NCBI RefSeq assembly: GCF_007858445.1
Contig: NZ_VIGV01000011.1
Span: 56,355 to 120,354, forward strand
DNA from: Tsukamurella sputi
GTDB taxonomy: Bacteria; Actinomycetota; Actinomycetes; Mycobacteriales; Mycobacteriaceae
Length of the DNA stretch: 64,000 nucleotides
Direction: 5' to 3'
In this document: piece after piece, positions 25,267 to 34,160 of the stretch
Numbering within the stretch: the stretch's first letter is position 1
Layout of the letters: the number at the start of each line of letters is the position of its first letter
Made by a program: the position numbers and the translations under genes
The notes under the pieces: generated by a model
What the model was told of the DNA's origin: nothing
What the model saw: only the letters and a program-made list of their open reading frames with translations
The model's database searches: none

Positions 25267-26253
25267 ATGCGGATCGGCGACGTGGCGCAGCGGTCGGGGG
25301 TCAGCGCGCGGATGCTCCGGCACTACGACGCGTTGGGGCTCGTCCGGCCGTCCGCGCGCTCGTCCGCGGGCTACCGGGAGTACTCGGCGCAGGACATCCG
25401 GCGCATCTTCCACGTGGAGGGCCTGCGGTCACTCGGACTGTCGCTCAAGGAGATCGGGCGCGCGCTCGACGATCCCTCGTTCGCGCCGGATCGGCTCGTC
25501 GCGGACATGATCGAGCGGAGCCGGGAGCGCATCCGCCTGGAGACCGATCTCCTGGAGCGGCTGCAGCACGTGGCCGGCACCGCGCCGTCGGACTGGGAAC
25601 AGGTGCTCGCCGTCGTCGGTCTGCTTTCCGAGCTGGACACCGGTTCCCCCGGCGCCCGGCAGCGCGCGGTCCTGGCGGCGGGGGCGGCAGCTCCCGCCGA
25701 TGCGCTCGCCGAGGCACTCCTGAAGGAGGAGAGCACGAACGTCGCGGGGGCGCTGCGGTGGGCATTCGCCCACGCCGACGGAGCGGACCCGACACCGCTG
25801 GTCGTCGCCCTCGACTCCCCCGATCCGGCGGTACGGCACCGTGCCGTGGAGGCCCTCGCCGAGGTGCCCGGTCAGGACGAGGCGCTGCGGTCCGCGCTCG
25901 GCCATGAGGACGGGACCGTGCGGCGGCTCGCGGCCGTCGCGCTGGGGCGGCGCGGAGACGCCGTCGCCACGCCGGAACTGGTCGCGATGGTGCGGACCGG
26001 CCAGAAGGACGTGGACGCCGCGGAAGCGCTCGGCGTGATCGCGATCGCGGCGCCCGCTCCGGAGACGATCAGCGCAGAGCTCGCGTCCGTGGCCGCGAGC
26101 ACCGAGGACTACGCAGTGCGGCAACGGGTGGTGCAGGCACTCGCGGAGATCCCGACGACCGGCGCCGAGTCCGCCCTCCGGGACCTGCAGGCCGATTCCG
26201 ATCCCCGGATCGCGGGGACCGCCGCGTTCATCCTGCGTCGGCGGCGGACGTGA
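25267..26253 (+). CDS. MerR-family regulator with C-terminal HEAT repeats
   Basis: 328 aa. The N-terminal MerR winged helix (MRIGDVAQRSGVSARMLRHY, residues 1-70) is followed by the dimerisation coiled coil to about residue 115. The rest is not a normal small effector domain but ~210 residues of HEAT-like helical repeats (VALDSPDPAVRHRAVEALAE, LRSALGHEDGTVRRLAAVAL). RBS GGAGGCGACGG precedes ATG 25267. Its 3' end overlaps the convergent phospholipase gene by 26 bp. It probably autoregulates the upstream MerR-type promoter; the ligand or partner sensed by the repeats is unknown. Confidence 0.85.
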   Translation: MRIGDVAQRSGVSARMLRHYDALGLVRPSARSSAGYREYSAQDIRRIFHVEGLRSLGLSLKEIGRALDDPSFAPDRLVADMIERSRERIRLETDLLERLQHVAGTAPSDWEQVLAVVGLLSELDTGSPGARQRAVLAAGAAAPADALAEALLKEESTNVAGALRWAFAHADGADPTPLVVALDSPDPAVRHRAVEALAEVPGQDEALRSALGHEDGTVRRLAAVALGRRGDAVATPELVAMVRTGQKDVDAAEALGVIAIAAPAPETISAELASVAASTEDYAVRQRVVQALAEIPTTGAESALRDLQADSDPRIAGTAAFILRRRRT

Positions 26254-28018
26254 CGAACCGCCAGTGCTCCCCCGCCGGTCCGAGGACCATCAGGTCGTAC
26301 CGCCCTCGGGGCGCTGGGACGAACAGCTCCGCCTCACCGAGGACGTCCGCATGCAGCGGCACGGAATCCGGTGCGTGATAGGGAAAGACGATGAAGTGTG
26401 CGCTTCGCGTCCCGGTATTGCTCAGGCGTACGCGGGCACCGTCGGCCCCGGGTACGACGGTGGCGCCCGGCACGTAGGGCACGGGTCGTGCGGGGCGCAC
26501 ACCCGGTTCCTGGGTGGGCCGTCGCCCGACGGCGGGCGCGTGCGGCTTCCACCGTGGGCTGAGCGATCCGACGGAGCGCGGGCGCGACGGCGCCGGAAGC
26601 GCCCGCGGGCTGCGGAAGTCGAAGGCGCTGGTGAGATCGCCGCAGACGGTGCGCCGCCAGCCGGAGATCGCGGGCACCGAGATGCCCAGCCAGCGTTCGA
26701 GGAAACGCAGCGTGGACGTGTGGTCGAAGGTCTCCGAAGCCACGTTGCCGCCGACGGTCCACGGCGACACCACCGTCATCGGGACGCGGTCCCCGAGCCC
26801 GAGCGGCAGGTCGCCCACCCACTCGTCGGCGCGATCACGCGGCGGGCGCGGCGGCGGGACGTGGTCGAAGTAGCCGTCGTTCTCGTCGTAGAGCAGGAAC
26901 AGTGCGGTCTTCCGCCACACCTCCGGGTTGCGCCCCAGGGCGTCGAGGATGCGGTACACGAGGTTGGCCGAGGCCCGCGGCGAGGAGCCGCTGGGGTGCT
27001 CGGATTCGCGTTCGGACGCGACGACGTAGCTGACGGCGGGCAGGGTGCCCGCGGCGATATCGGCGGAGATCCGGTCGGTGAGCGTGCCGGTGGCCGTGCG
27101 GCGCAGGCCGCGGAAGAAGAGGTCGCGGTCGGTGGGCGGGAGCGCCCGCGCCCGCGCGTCCACCTCCTCGGACCGACGGTGCGCCTCCGCCGCCGGTAGG
27201 CGGCGCAGCCCCTGGTAGAAGTCGTCGATCTCGGTGCCGAAATCCCCGAAGACCGCCTTCGAGACCGCCTTGAAGCGGCGGAAGAACTCGATGTTGTTGT
27301 CGGTGAAGTTGTCCCACTCCTGGTAGACCTGCCAGTGCACGCCCGCGGCCTGCAGGATCTCGCCGATGCAGGGCCAGTCGTACCCCGGGTGCCCGCGGTC
27401 GTAGGCGGTGTTCTCGACCGCCCGCTCCCCCGTGAGCGGCTCGTACCCCGTCGTGCCCGAGAAGAAGAAGTTCCGGTTCGGCGACGTCGAGGTCGGCGAG
27501 CTGCAGTAGTAGTGGTCGCAGATGGTGAAGGCATCGGCCAGGGCGTAGTGGAACGGGATGTCCTCCCGGTCGTAGTAGGCCATCGTCGAGTCGGTCTTCG
27601 CGGTGATCCAGCCGTCGTGCCAGCCGTCCGCGAGTGCCGCGTGGCCGCCCTTCCACGTGTGGTCCAGCGCGTCGATGTTCTCCGCGTCCATCCGCTGCCG
27701 GTCGGCGGCGCCGCGCACGGAGAAGGGCGGCACCGTCAGTCCCGAGCGGGTGGGCTGGAAGAAGACGTCGTGGCCCGAGCGGAGCCGGATCGCGGCGGGG
27801 TCGTCGAACCCGCGCACGCCGCGGAGGCTGCCGTAGTAGTGATCGAAGGAGCGGTTCTCCTGCATCAGGAAGATCACGTGCTCGAGGTCCCGCAGCCCGC
27901 CGGACGGCGCGGGCTCGGCCAGCGCCTCGGTCAGCGACGGCGGGAGCAGACCCATACCGGCGACGATACCGCCGCCCAGGGCTCCCCTGAGGAAGGTGCG
28001 TCGATTCGCCGTGCTCAC
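26228..28018 (-). CDS. TAT-exported phospholipase C / acid phosphatase-type phosphoesterase
   Basis: 596-aa exported hydrolase. The TAT signal RRTFLRGALGGG starts at about residue 6 and a hydrophobic stretch follows. The catalytic domain opens with VIFLMQENRSFDHYYGSLRG, the signature of bacterial non-zinc phospholipases C and AcpA-type acid phosphatases. The segment YDENDGYFDHVPPP carries further metal-site residues. The C-terminal ~100 residues form one beta domain of the type found in phosphocholine-specific PLCs. GTG 28018 is the chosen start; GTG 28027 is possible. It cleaves phospholipid headgroups or phosphomonoesters outside the membrane. Confidence 0.85.
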   Translation of the reverse strand: MSTANRRTFLRGALGGGIVAGMGLLPPSLTEALAEPAPSGGLRDLEHVIFLMQENRSFDHYYGSLRGVRGFDDPAAIRLRSGHDVFFQPTRSGLTVPPFSVRGAADRQRMDAENIDALDHTWKGGHAALADGWHDGWITAKTDSTMAYYDREDIPFHYALADAFTICDHYYCSSPTSTSPNRNFFFSGTTGYEPLTGERAVENTAYDRGHPGYDWPCIGEILQAAGVHWQVYQEWDNFTDNNIEFFRRFKAVSKAVFGDFGTEIDDFYQGLRRLPAAEAHRRSEEVDARARALPPTDRDLFFRGLRRTATGTLTDRISADIAAGTLPAVSYVVASERESEHPSGSSPRASANLVYRILDALGRNPEVWRKTALFLLYDENDGYFDHVPPPRPPRDRADEWVGDLPLGLGDRVPMTVVSPWTVGGNVASETFDHTSTLRFLERWLGISVPAISGWRRTVCGDLTSAFDFRSPRALPAPSRPRSVGSLSPRWKPHAPAVGRRPTQEPGVRPARPVPYVPGATVVPGADGARVRLSNTGTRSAHFIVFPYHAPDSVPLHADVLGEAELFVPAPRGRYDLMVLGPAGEHWRFVTSAADAG

Positions 28019-28082
28019 GATTGCCACGGTGGTCCATCGGATTGAATCGACGGTGGCGCGACACTGAACGGGCGACGACGGT

Positions 28083-28745
28083 TCAGCGCCGGTAGCGCTG
28101 CGCGAAGCCGTCGCAGAGCGCTTCGACGCCGGAGTGCAGCAGCGGCATGGCGGCACACAGGTCGGGCCGGTCCACCGCGACGAGCTCCTGGAGCAGCGGC
28201 AGCTCTTCGATCACGGGGTTGTCGGCGAGATCGGCGACGAAGCCGGCGCCCTCCAGCGACGAGCCGGGGGCCAGCAGCAGCCGGCCGACGGCCCCGACGC
28301 CGGCCCCCTGGACGTGATTCCAGACGTGCAAGGTGAGCTCCGCCGCCTCGGGAACGGTGCCCGTCAGGTGCGTGAAGGCTTCGACGAGCCAGTTGAAGCA
28401 GGAGACCGCCGACGGGGCCATCGCCGCACGCGGCATCGAGTGCGCGAGCAGGACCCACGGGTGGTGCAGGTAGAGCCGCATGTCCGCCTCCGCGGCCGCG
28501 TGCGCGCGGGCGCGCCAGTCCGGGTCCCCCATCAGCTCCGCCGGGTACAGGTACTCCGCACCGACGGTGGCCGCCATCTCGCGCACGAGACTGTCCTTGT
28601 CGGGCACGTGCCGGTACAGGGACATGGCACCGGCGCCGAGCGCGTCGGCTATCCGTCGCATGGAGACGTGCCCGAGGCCGCCCTCGTCGGCGAGGCGCAC
28701 GGCCTCGGCCACGATGGCCTCGCGCGTCAGAGTGGTCTCGGACAC
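28083..28745 (-). CDS. TetR-family repressor (TetR_C-type) of adjacent MFS pump
   Basis: 220 aa. N-terminal TetR HTH with RIADALGAGAMSLYRHVPDK at about residues 30-50, then a tetracycline-repressor-like C-terminal domain (LVEAFTHLTGTVPEAAELT). GTG 28745 has GGAGAAAGGG upstream; the frame is open to 28814 but would run through the operator. It is divergent from an MFS exporter, with two palindromes between them, the classic TetR/efflux arrangement. Confidence 0.85.
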   Translation of the reverse strand: MSETTLTREAIVAEAVRLADEGGLGHVSMRRIADALGAGAMSLYRHVPDKDSLVREMAATVGAEYLYPAELMGDPDWRARAHAAAEADMRLYLHHPWVLLAHSMPRAAMAPSAVSCFNWLVEAFTHLTGTVPEAAELTLHVWNHVQGAGVGAVGRLLLAPGSSLEGAGFVADLADNPVIEELPLLQELVAVDRPDLCAAMPLLHSGVEALCDGFAQRYRR

Positions 28746-28784
28746 CCGCACCCTTTCTCCGTTGACCGTGGTCGATGAGTCTGC

Positions 28785-28821
28785 GTACAGTGTACTCAGT
28801 CGTCCTGCGTACACCGTACGC
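28785..28821. promoter_or_regulatory. Two palindromic operators between TetR and MFS genes
   Basis: GTACAGTGTAC (28785-28795) and GCGTAC-ACC-GTACGC (28807-28821) are both perfect inverted repeats sharing a GTAC core. They lie between the divergent tetR-type and MFS genes and are probable binding sites of this TetR. Confidence 0.65.
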
Positions 28822-28852
28822 GCATGCCGTCATCGCCTCCGAGGAGTTCGAA

Positions 28853-30331
28853 GTGTCCACCACCCCGCGCCGCGCCTGGGCCGGTCTCGCCGCCCTGCTC
28901 CTGCCGGTGTTCCTGGTCTCGATGGACGCATCGGTGCTGTACCTGGCGATGCCGCACCTGACCGGCGCGCTGCACCCGAGCCCGGAGCAGCAGCTGTGGA
29001 TCCTGGACATCTACCCGTTCATGCTGGCCGGCCTGCTCATCACCATGGGCAACCTCGGCGACCGCTGGGGCCGCCGCCGTCTCATGACCTGGGGTGCGGG
29101 GCTGTTCGGCATCGCGTCCGTCGTCGCGGCCTTCGCGCCGTCGCCCGAGTTGCTGATCGCCGCGCGCGCCCTGATGGGCGTCGGCGGCGCCACCCTGCTG
29201 CCCGCGAGCCTCGCACTGATCGCGAACATCTTCCGCGACCCGAAGGCCCGCGGGATCGCGATCGGGATCTGGACCGCCGCCTTCTCGTTCGGCATGGCGG
29301 TGGGACCCGTCATCGGCGGCATGCTCCTGCACCACTTCTGGTGGGGCTCGGTGTTCCTCATCAACGCGCCGGTCTTCCTGGCCTTCCTGGTAGCCGGCCC
29401 GCTGCTCATCCCGGACTTCCGCGGCGCTTCCACCGCGCGCTTCGATCTGGTGGGAGTCGCGCTGTCGATGGCGGCGATCTTCCCGCTGGTCTACGCGGTC
29501 AAGTCCGCGGCGGGCCACGGCGTGCACGGCTCCACTCTCGCGATCGGCGCGTTCGGCGTGGCGATGCTCGCCGCCTTCATCGCGCAGCAGCGCCGCACGC
29601 CGTACCCGCTGATCCCGTTCGACCTGTTCCGCAACCGCGTCTTCGCCATGGCGATCGTGGGCACCATCCTCGCGATGTCCACGCTGGGCTCGATGTCCTA
29701 TCTCACGGGCATCTATCTGCAATCGGTCGTCGGCTTCGACGTGCTCGCCGCGGCGTTGCTCGGCCTGCCCGCGGCGGCCGTCGTCGCCTACTTCTCGATG
29801 CGCGCGCCGTGGATCGAGCAGTACCTGGGCCGGCGCGCGACCTTCGTGACGGCGCTGCTGTTCGCCGCCGCCGGCCAGCTGCTGCTCGTCGGGCTCGGCA
29901 CCGACGGACCGTCTTGGTTGTACGTTCTGGGCACCGTGGTCGCGGGCGTCGGCTACGGCACGCTGTTCACCTTCGTCTCCGCGGTCGCGCTCGACGCGGC
30001 GCCGCCGGAGCGGGCGGGCCAGGCCTCGGCGATGTCCGAGATGAGCTTCGAGTTGGGCACCGCCCTCGGGCTCGCCGTGCTCGGCTCGGTCGCGACCGCC
30101 GTCTTCACCCGCCACGACGGAATGTCGCGCACGCTGGGCGACACGCTCGCCCGGGTCGACGAACTGACCGGCCCCGATGCGCCGGCACTCGCCGATTCCG
30201 CCCGGTCCGCCTGGGTCGACGCGGTCACCACGACCGTCGGCGTGTCCAGCGCGCTGCTGGTCGCCACCGCGATCGCGGCGTTCGTCGTGATGCGCGACCG
30301 ACGTCCCGCGCCGGAGCCCGTGAGCGCGTGA
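28853..30331 (+). CDS. MFS transporter, DHA2 (EmrB/QacA) drug:H+ antiporter family
   Basis: 492 aa with about 14 transmembrane helices, the DHA2 layout. Motif A-like sequence GNLGDRWGRRRLM follows TM2, and the N-terminal VSMDASVLYLAMPHLTGAL is typical of EmrB/SMR-like actinobacterial exporters. Start GTG 28853 with GAGGAG six bases upstream. Divergently controlled by the TetR repressor through the two palindromes. Probably expels a hydrophobic toxic compound; substrate unknown. Confidence 0.9.
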   Translation: MSTTPRRAWAGLAALLLPVFLVSMDASVLYLAMPHLTGALHPSPEQQLWILDIYPFMLAGLLITMGNLGDRWGRRRLMTWGAGLFGIASVVAAFAPSPELLIAARALMGVGGATLLPASLALIANIFRDPKARGIAIGIWTAAFSFGMAVGPVIGGMLLHHFWWGSVFLINAPVFLAFLVAGPLLIPDFRGASTARFDLVGVALSMAAIFPLVYAVKSAAGHGVHGSTLAIGAFGVAMLAAFIAQQRRTPYPLIPFDLFRNRVFAMAIVGTILAMSTLGSMSYLTGIYLQSVVGFDVLAAALLGLPAAAVVAYFSMRAPWIEQYLGRRATFVTALLFAAAGQLLLVGLGTDGPSWLYVLGTVVAGVGYGTLFTFVSAVALDAAPPERAGQASAMSEMSFELGTALGLAVLGSVATAVFTRHDGMSRTLGDTLARVDELTGPDAPALADSARSAWVDAVTTTVGVSSALLVATAIAAFVVMRDRRPAPEPVSA

Positions 30332-30332
30332 G

Positions 30333-30818
30333 TCAGCGCCGGGTCAGCCGGAAGACCGGGATCACCCGGCCCTGAGCCTTCGCCTCGTACTCCGCGAAGC
30401 CGGAGGAGCGGGCCTTGAACCGGGCCCATGCCTCGTCGCGCGCGGCGCCGGTCAGCTCGGTCGCGGTGACCTGTGCCGTGGAGATGCCGCCGTCCTCGTC
30501 CGGGTACTCGATCTCGATGTCCGGGTGCGCCTTGAGATTGTGGTACCAGGCCGGGTTCTTCGGCGCGCCGCCCGCGGAGGCGGGCAGCAGCCAGCCCTCG
30601 TCGTCGCGGATCGCCGCGAGCGGATTGACCCGCGGCTCGCCGGACTTGGCACCCACGCTGTGCACGAGGGCCAGCGCACGGCCGAAGCCCATCGCCGTCA
30701 CGGTGCCGTTGTTCGCGCGGAATTCGTCGATGATGCCCTGATTGAAGTCGCTCACGGCTTCATCATGCGCCCGTACCCGCGCCATCGCCACCGACGTCTC
30801 GTTCGCCTCGTCGCTCAT
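30333..30818 (-). CDS. Deazaflavin (F420)-dependent nitroreductase-family protein
   Basis: 161 aa, Ddn/Rv3547-like split beta-barrel family. Typical segments are LVHSVGAKSGEPRVNPL, DDEGWLLPASAGGAPKNPAW and YHNLKAHPDIEIEY. Such proteins bind F420 or quinones at the membrane; this one has no transmembrane helix. ATG 30818 is the start. It converges on the MFS gene with a 1-bp gap. Confidence 0.85.
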   Translation of the reverse strand: MSDEANETSVAMARVRAHDEAVSDFNQGIIDEFRANNGTVTAMGFGRALALVHSVGAKSGEPRVNPLAAIRDDEGWLLPASAGGAPKNPAWYHNLKAHPDIEIEYPDEDGGISTAQVTATELTGAARDEAWARFKARSSGFAEYEAKAQGRVIPVFRLTRR

Positions 30819-30853
30819 CCGACCATCATGCGCCCCCGTTAGGGTCGGGAATC

Positions 30854-31676
30854 GTGGATCCCCTCGATTCCTGGCTGGGCGTGCTCGGTCGCTGGAACCT
30901 CTCCCCCCGACGGCGCGCCCTTCGCCACGCCCGGCAGCGATCTGCTGCCGGTACGGCAGGACGGCCGGGCCGCGATGCTCAAGCGCGCGAACACCCCCGA
31001 GGAGCGGGCAGGGGCCGCCGTGCTGCGGTGGTGGGGCGGCGACGGTGCCGCCGAGGTCTTCGAGCACGAGGGCGACACCGTGCTCATGGAGCGCGCGACC
31101 GGCACCGGCGATCTCATGGCGATGGCACTCTGCGGGCGCGACGACGAGGCGACCCGGATCCTGTGCGGCACCGTCGAACACCTGCACCGGCCTCGCCCCG
31201 GCTCTCCCGCCACCGAGCTGGTTCCGCTGCGCGACTGGTTCGGCTCGCTCGAGCAGGTGCGCGACGCCGATCCGCGGTACCGCCGGTCGTGGCAGGCCGC
31301 CGAGTCCCTGCTCGCCGATCCGCGCGACGAGGTGGTGCTGCACGGCGACGTGCACCACGACAACGTCCTCGACTTCGGCGAGCGGGGCTGGCTCGCGATC
31401 GACCCGAAGTGCGTCGTCGGGGAGCGCGGCTACGACTACGCGAATCTGCTCACCAACCCGGACCTGCCGACGGCGGCGGACCCCGCGCGGTTCGCCCGGC
31501 AGCTCGACGTGATCGTCGCCACGTCCGGCCTGCCCCGCGAGCGCCTGCTGCGGTGGACGCTCGCCTTCGCGGGCCTGTCCGCCGCGTGGTTCGACGAGGA
31601 CGGCGAAACCGACGGGCGGGAACACGATTTCGCCGTCGCCGACCTGGCGGGGTCCCACCTGGGCGCGGCATCATGA
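30854..31676 (+). pseudogene. Aminoglycoside phosphotransferase / streptomycin 6-kinase-like gene with frameshift
   Basis: The N-terminus (VDPLDSWLGVLGRWNLSP, GTG 30854) and the rest (DGAPFATPGSDLLPV onward) are in different frames. The break falls in a run of six C at 30903-30908; removing one C restores a 273-codon frame. The kinase part contains LHGDVHHDNVLDFGE (catalytic loop) and AIDPKCVVGERGYDYANLL (metal-binding Asp), intact. Downstream it overlaps the alpha/beta hydrolase gene by ATGA. If initiation shifts to ATG 30975 a 233-aa protein lacking the start of the N-lobe is possible. The cause may be a real mutation or a homopolymer sequencing error. Confidence 0.75.
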
Positions 31677-32464
31677 GCGCCGCACTTCCCGTGGTGCTAC
31701 TCCACGGCTGGCCGGTGACGGACGCGCACTGGCGGGGTCTGGCGCCGCGCTTGCGCGACGCGGGATTCGATCCGCTCCCCGTGACGCTGCCCGGTCTCGG
31801 CACCGGGGCCGACGGCGTCGTCGACTTCCGCAAGAGTGCGCTCGCGGCGCGGCTGCGTGATCGGCTCGCGGCGGAGGGCGTTCGACGGTGCGCCGTGGTC
31901 GGCCACGACTGGGGCGGCACCGTCGCCGTGCACCTTGCCGCGGCGGCGCCGGCGCTGGTCGCGGCCCTCGTCATCGAGGAGGAGATCCTCCCCGGTATCG
32001 ACGTGGCCGTGCCCGTTCCGGGGAGCACGCACTATCCGGACTGGCACGGCGCGTTCAACCGAGCGCCTGGCCTTGCAGAGGCCCTCGTCCCGGGCCGGGA
32101 GGACGCCTACTACGGCGCCTTCCTCCGGCAGAGCGCCGGACCCACGGGGCTCGACGCCGCCGCGGTCGCGGCGTACGTCGACGCGTACCGGCCGGCGGAG
32201 GTGCATGCGGCCGGGCTCGCGCACTACCGCAGCCGCTCCGGCGATCTCGCCGATGTCGCCCGCCTGCGGGAACGGCCGATCCCCACGCCCGCCCTCGCAC
32301 TCGGCGGCCGCTACGCCATGGGAACCGCCGTCGAGGACGGCCTCCGCGTGGTGGCCTCCGACGTCACCGGGCTGGTGCTCGCGCATTCCGGCCACTACCC
32401 CGCCGAACAGGAGCCGGAACCGACGGCCGACGCCGTCATCGACTTCCTCCGGCACCACGGCTGA
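31673..32464 (+). CDS. Alpha/beta hydrolase (epoxide hydrolase-like)
   Basis: 263 aa. HGWPVTDAHW provides the oxyanion-hole HGxP motif and GHDWGG carries an aspartate nucleophile, as in epoxide hydrolases and haloalkane dehalogenases. The catalytic His is near HSGHYPAEQEP at the C-terminus. Start ATG 31673 overlaps the stop of the frameshifted kinase by 4 bp, so the pair is co-transcribed. Substrate unknown. Confidence 0.85.
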   Translation: MSAALPVVLLHGWPVTDAHWRGLAPRLRDAGFDPLPVTLPGLGTGADGVVDFRKSALAARLRDRLAAEGVRRCAVVGHDWGGTVAVHLAAAAPALVAALVIEEEILPGIDVAVPVPGSTHYPDWHGAFNRAPGLAEALVPGREDAYYGAFLRQSAGPTGLDAAAVAAYVDAYRPAEVHAAGLAHYRSRSGDLADVARLRERPIPTPALALGGRYAMGTAVEDGLRVVASDVTGLVLAHSGHYPAEQEPEPTADAVIDFLRHHG

Positions 32465-32480
32465 GCGCGAGACACTCCTC

Positions 32481-32538
32481 TGTTCGAGTTTTATTTGGAT
32501 ATTCGAACACTTGTCGGTGGGGGGCAGCGTAGTGTTCG
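32481..32538 (+). promoter_or_regulatory. AT-rich promoter with repeated TTCGA half-sites (possible LexA-like control)
   Basis: TGTTCGA (32481-32487), TCGAACA (32503-32509) and GTGTTCG (32532-32538) are inverted copies of one half-site; the first two flank an AT-rich 15-bp spacer. Mycobacterial LexA boxes are TCGAAC-N4-GTTCGA, and here TCGAAC-ACTT-GTCGGT matches only one half well. Some 13E12-family genes in M. tuberculosis are DNA-damage inducible (recalled), so SOS control is a reasonable guess. Confidence 0.4.
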
Positions 32539-32541
32539 GGT

Positions 32542-33762
32542 ATGGAAGAAGATGTTGCGGTAGAGGTGGATCCGCCTCCTGATGCGCTAGTGGCGGAGCG
32601 GTTGCGTTCGAGTCATGTGCGGCGGTGTCGGCTCGTTTTCGAACAGTACGAGCTGGCGGCAGATCTGCTGCGGGAGCGGGTGTGCGAACGGATCGCAGCC
32701 GGCCTGCCGCAGGACCGGTGGCGGCAGGGTGTGGCTGCGGAGATCGGGCTGGCACTGCGGATGTCGCCGCACACGGCCGCTCGGTTCCTGGCGCGGGCGG
32801 TGGAGCTGGAGAAGCACATGCCGCACGCCCGGGCACGGTTGCGCGACGGTGACCTGGCCCCGGAGGCGATCCCGATCCTGATGGCGGGTCTGTCTCATCT
32901 GGACGTCTCGGATCGGGAGCGGGCGGACGAGTTGCTGTGCGCCGATCCCGCGATCCTGGCCGGGTGCGGGCTGGGCCGGATCTCGGACCTGGTGAAGAAG
33001 CTCGCCTACGAGCTCGACGCCCAGGCGACCCTCGACCGCAACGCCGCGGCGGAGAAGGATCGCACCGTCACCATCCGGCCGCTGCCGGACGGGATGGCGC
33101 GGGTGTCGCTGCTGCTGCCCGTCGCGCAGGGCGTCGGGGTGTATGCGGCGCTGCGCAAGCACGCCGCCACCCTCATCGGCATCGGCGAGGACCTGCGCAC
33201 ACGAGGCCAGATCATGGCCGACACCGCGTTCGCCCGGATCACCGGCCGTGAAGCCACCGCCGGGCAGCCGGTACTCGTCAATCTCACCCTCCCTGCCACC
33301 GTGCTTCTCGGGGACATGCCCGGCACCGCGCACCTCGACGGCGGCGGCACCATGCCGGCGGAGATCGCCCGCAACCTCGTCGGCAAAGCCACCGCCGCCG
33401 GCATCGCCTGGGTCAAGCGATTGTTCGTGGCGCCGGAGTCGGGTGCGGTGGTGGCGATGGATTCGCGGCAACGCTGCTTCCCCGACGGACTCGCGGAGAT
33501 GATCCGCGCCCGGGACCGGTACTGCCGCACCCCATACTGCGACGCACCGATCGCCCACACCGACCACGTCGTCTCCCACGCCGCGGGAGGTCCCACTGAG
33601 TTCGACAACGGCCAAGGCCTCTGCGCAGCATGCAACTACGCTAAAGAAGCCGCCGGCTGGCACAGCACCGTCATCGCCGACCCGAGCGGACGGCACACCG
33701 TCGAAACCCGAACGCCCACCGGACATGTGCACCGATCCACCGCACCGCCGCAGGCGGCCTAG
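32542..33762 (+). CDS. DUF222 / HNH endonuclease domain protein (13E12 repeat family)
   Basis: 406 aa. The DUF222 helical region (residues ~15-260) contains RMSPHTAARFLARAVEL and LPDGMARVSLLLP. The C-terminal HNH nuclease (residues ~315-375) has CRTPYCDAPIAHTDHVVSHA and LCAACNYAK, giving paired zinc-binding cysteines and HNH residues. This multicopy family is characteristic of Mycobacterium, Gordonia and Tsukamurella relatives. Start ATG 32542. The stop overlaps the convergent MerR gene by 4 bp. Cellular role of the family is unresolved. Confidence 0.92.
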   Translation: MEEDVAVEVDPPPDALVAERLRSSHVRRCRLVFEQYELAADLLRERVCERIAAGLPQDRWRQGVAAEIGLALRMSPHTAARFLARAVELEKHMPHARARLRDGDLAPEAIPILMAGLSHLDVSDRERADELLCADPAILAGCGLGRISDLVKKLAYELDAQATLDRNAAAEKDRTVTIRPLPDGMARVSLLLPVAQGVGVYAALRKHAATLIGIGEDLRTRGQIMADTAFARITGREATAGQPVLVNLTLPATVLLGDMPGTAHLDGGGTMPAEIARNLVGKATAAGIAWVKRLFVAPESGAVVAMDSRQRCFPDGLAEMIRARDRYCRTPYCDAPIAHTDHVVSHAAGGPTEFDNGQGLCAACNYAKEAAGWHSTVIADPSGRHTVETRTPTGHVHRSTAPPQAA

Positions 33763-34157
33763 GCGGATCCAGCGCCATCGCGCAAGCCCACCGCAGCGGG
33801 GACGTCGCCTGCGGTGTCGATCACCGCGTCGAGGACCTCCCGCGCCCGCAGGAGGTCCCGGATTCCCGCGTCGATGCGGTCGCGCTCGGCACGCAGCGTG
33901 GCGGTGAGCCAGGGCGTGGCGCTCGCGTTGGGCGAGCCGTCCTCGTCGTGGATACACGGCAGCAGTTGGACGATCACGCCGCTGGCGAGGCCGGCGGCGA
34001 ACAGCTCCTGGATCCGCACGACCCGGTCGACGGCGCGGTCCGGGTACACGCGTTGTCCCGCCGCGGTGCGAGTGGACGCGAGTAGCCCCTTCTCCTCGTA
34101 GTACCGCAGCGAGCGCACGCTGACGCCCGACCGTTCCGCGAGTTCACCGATCCGCAT
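33759..34157 (-). CDS. MerR-family regulator of the adjacent old yellow enzyme
   Basis: 132 aa, complete MerR: HTH MRIGELAERSGVSVRSLRYY at residues 1-20, wing VYPDRAVDRVVRI, then a coiled coil. One cysteine (LPCIHDEDG), so no metal-site cluster is evident. ATG 34157. It is divergent from the ene-reductase gene with a MerR-type palindrome between them. Confidence 0.88.
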   Translation of the reverse strand: MRIGELAERSGVSVRSLRYYEEKGLLASTRTAAGQRVYPDRAVDRVVRIQELFAAGLASGVIVQLLPCIHDEDGSPNASATPWLTATLRAERDRIDAGIRDLLRAREVLDAVIDTAGDVPAAVGLRDGAGSA

Positions 34158-34160
34158 CGC

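Noticed and set aside
30839-31363. Minus-strand frame opposite the kinase-like gene as an alternative gene
   Set aside because: Ser/Arg-rich shadow without domain features; the plus strand carries intact kinase motifs.
32542-33762. HNH gene as a group II intron or homing element
   Set aside because: The DUF222 architecture is a complete host-family protein with its own promoter; there are no intron ends and no interrupted host gene.
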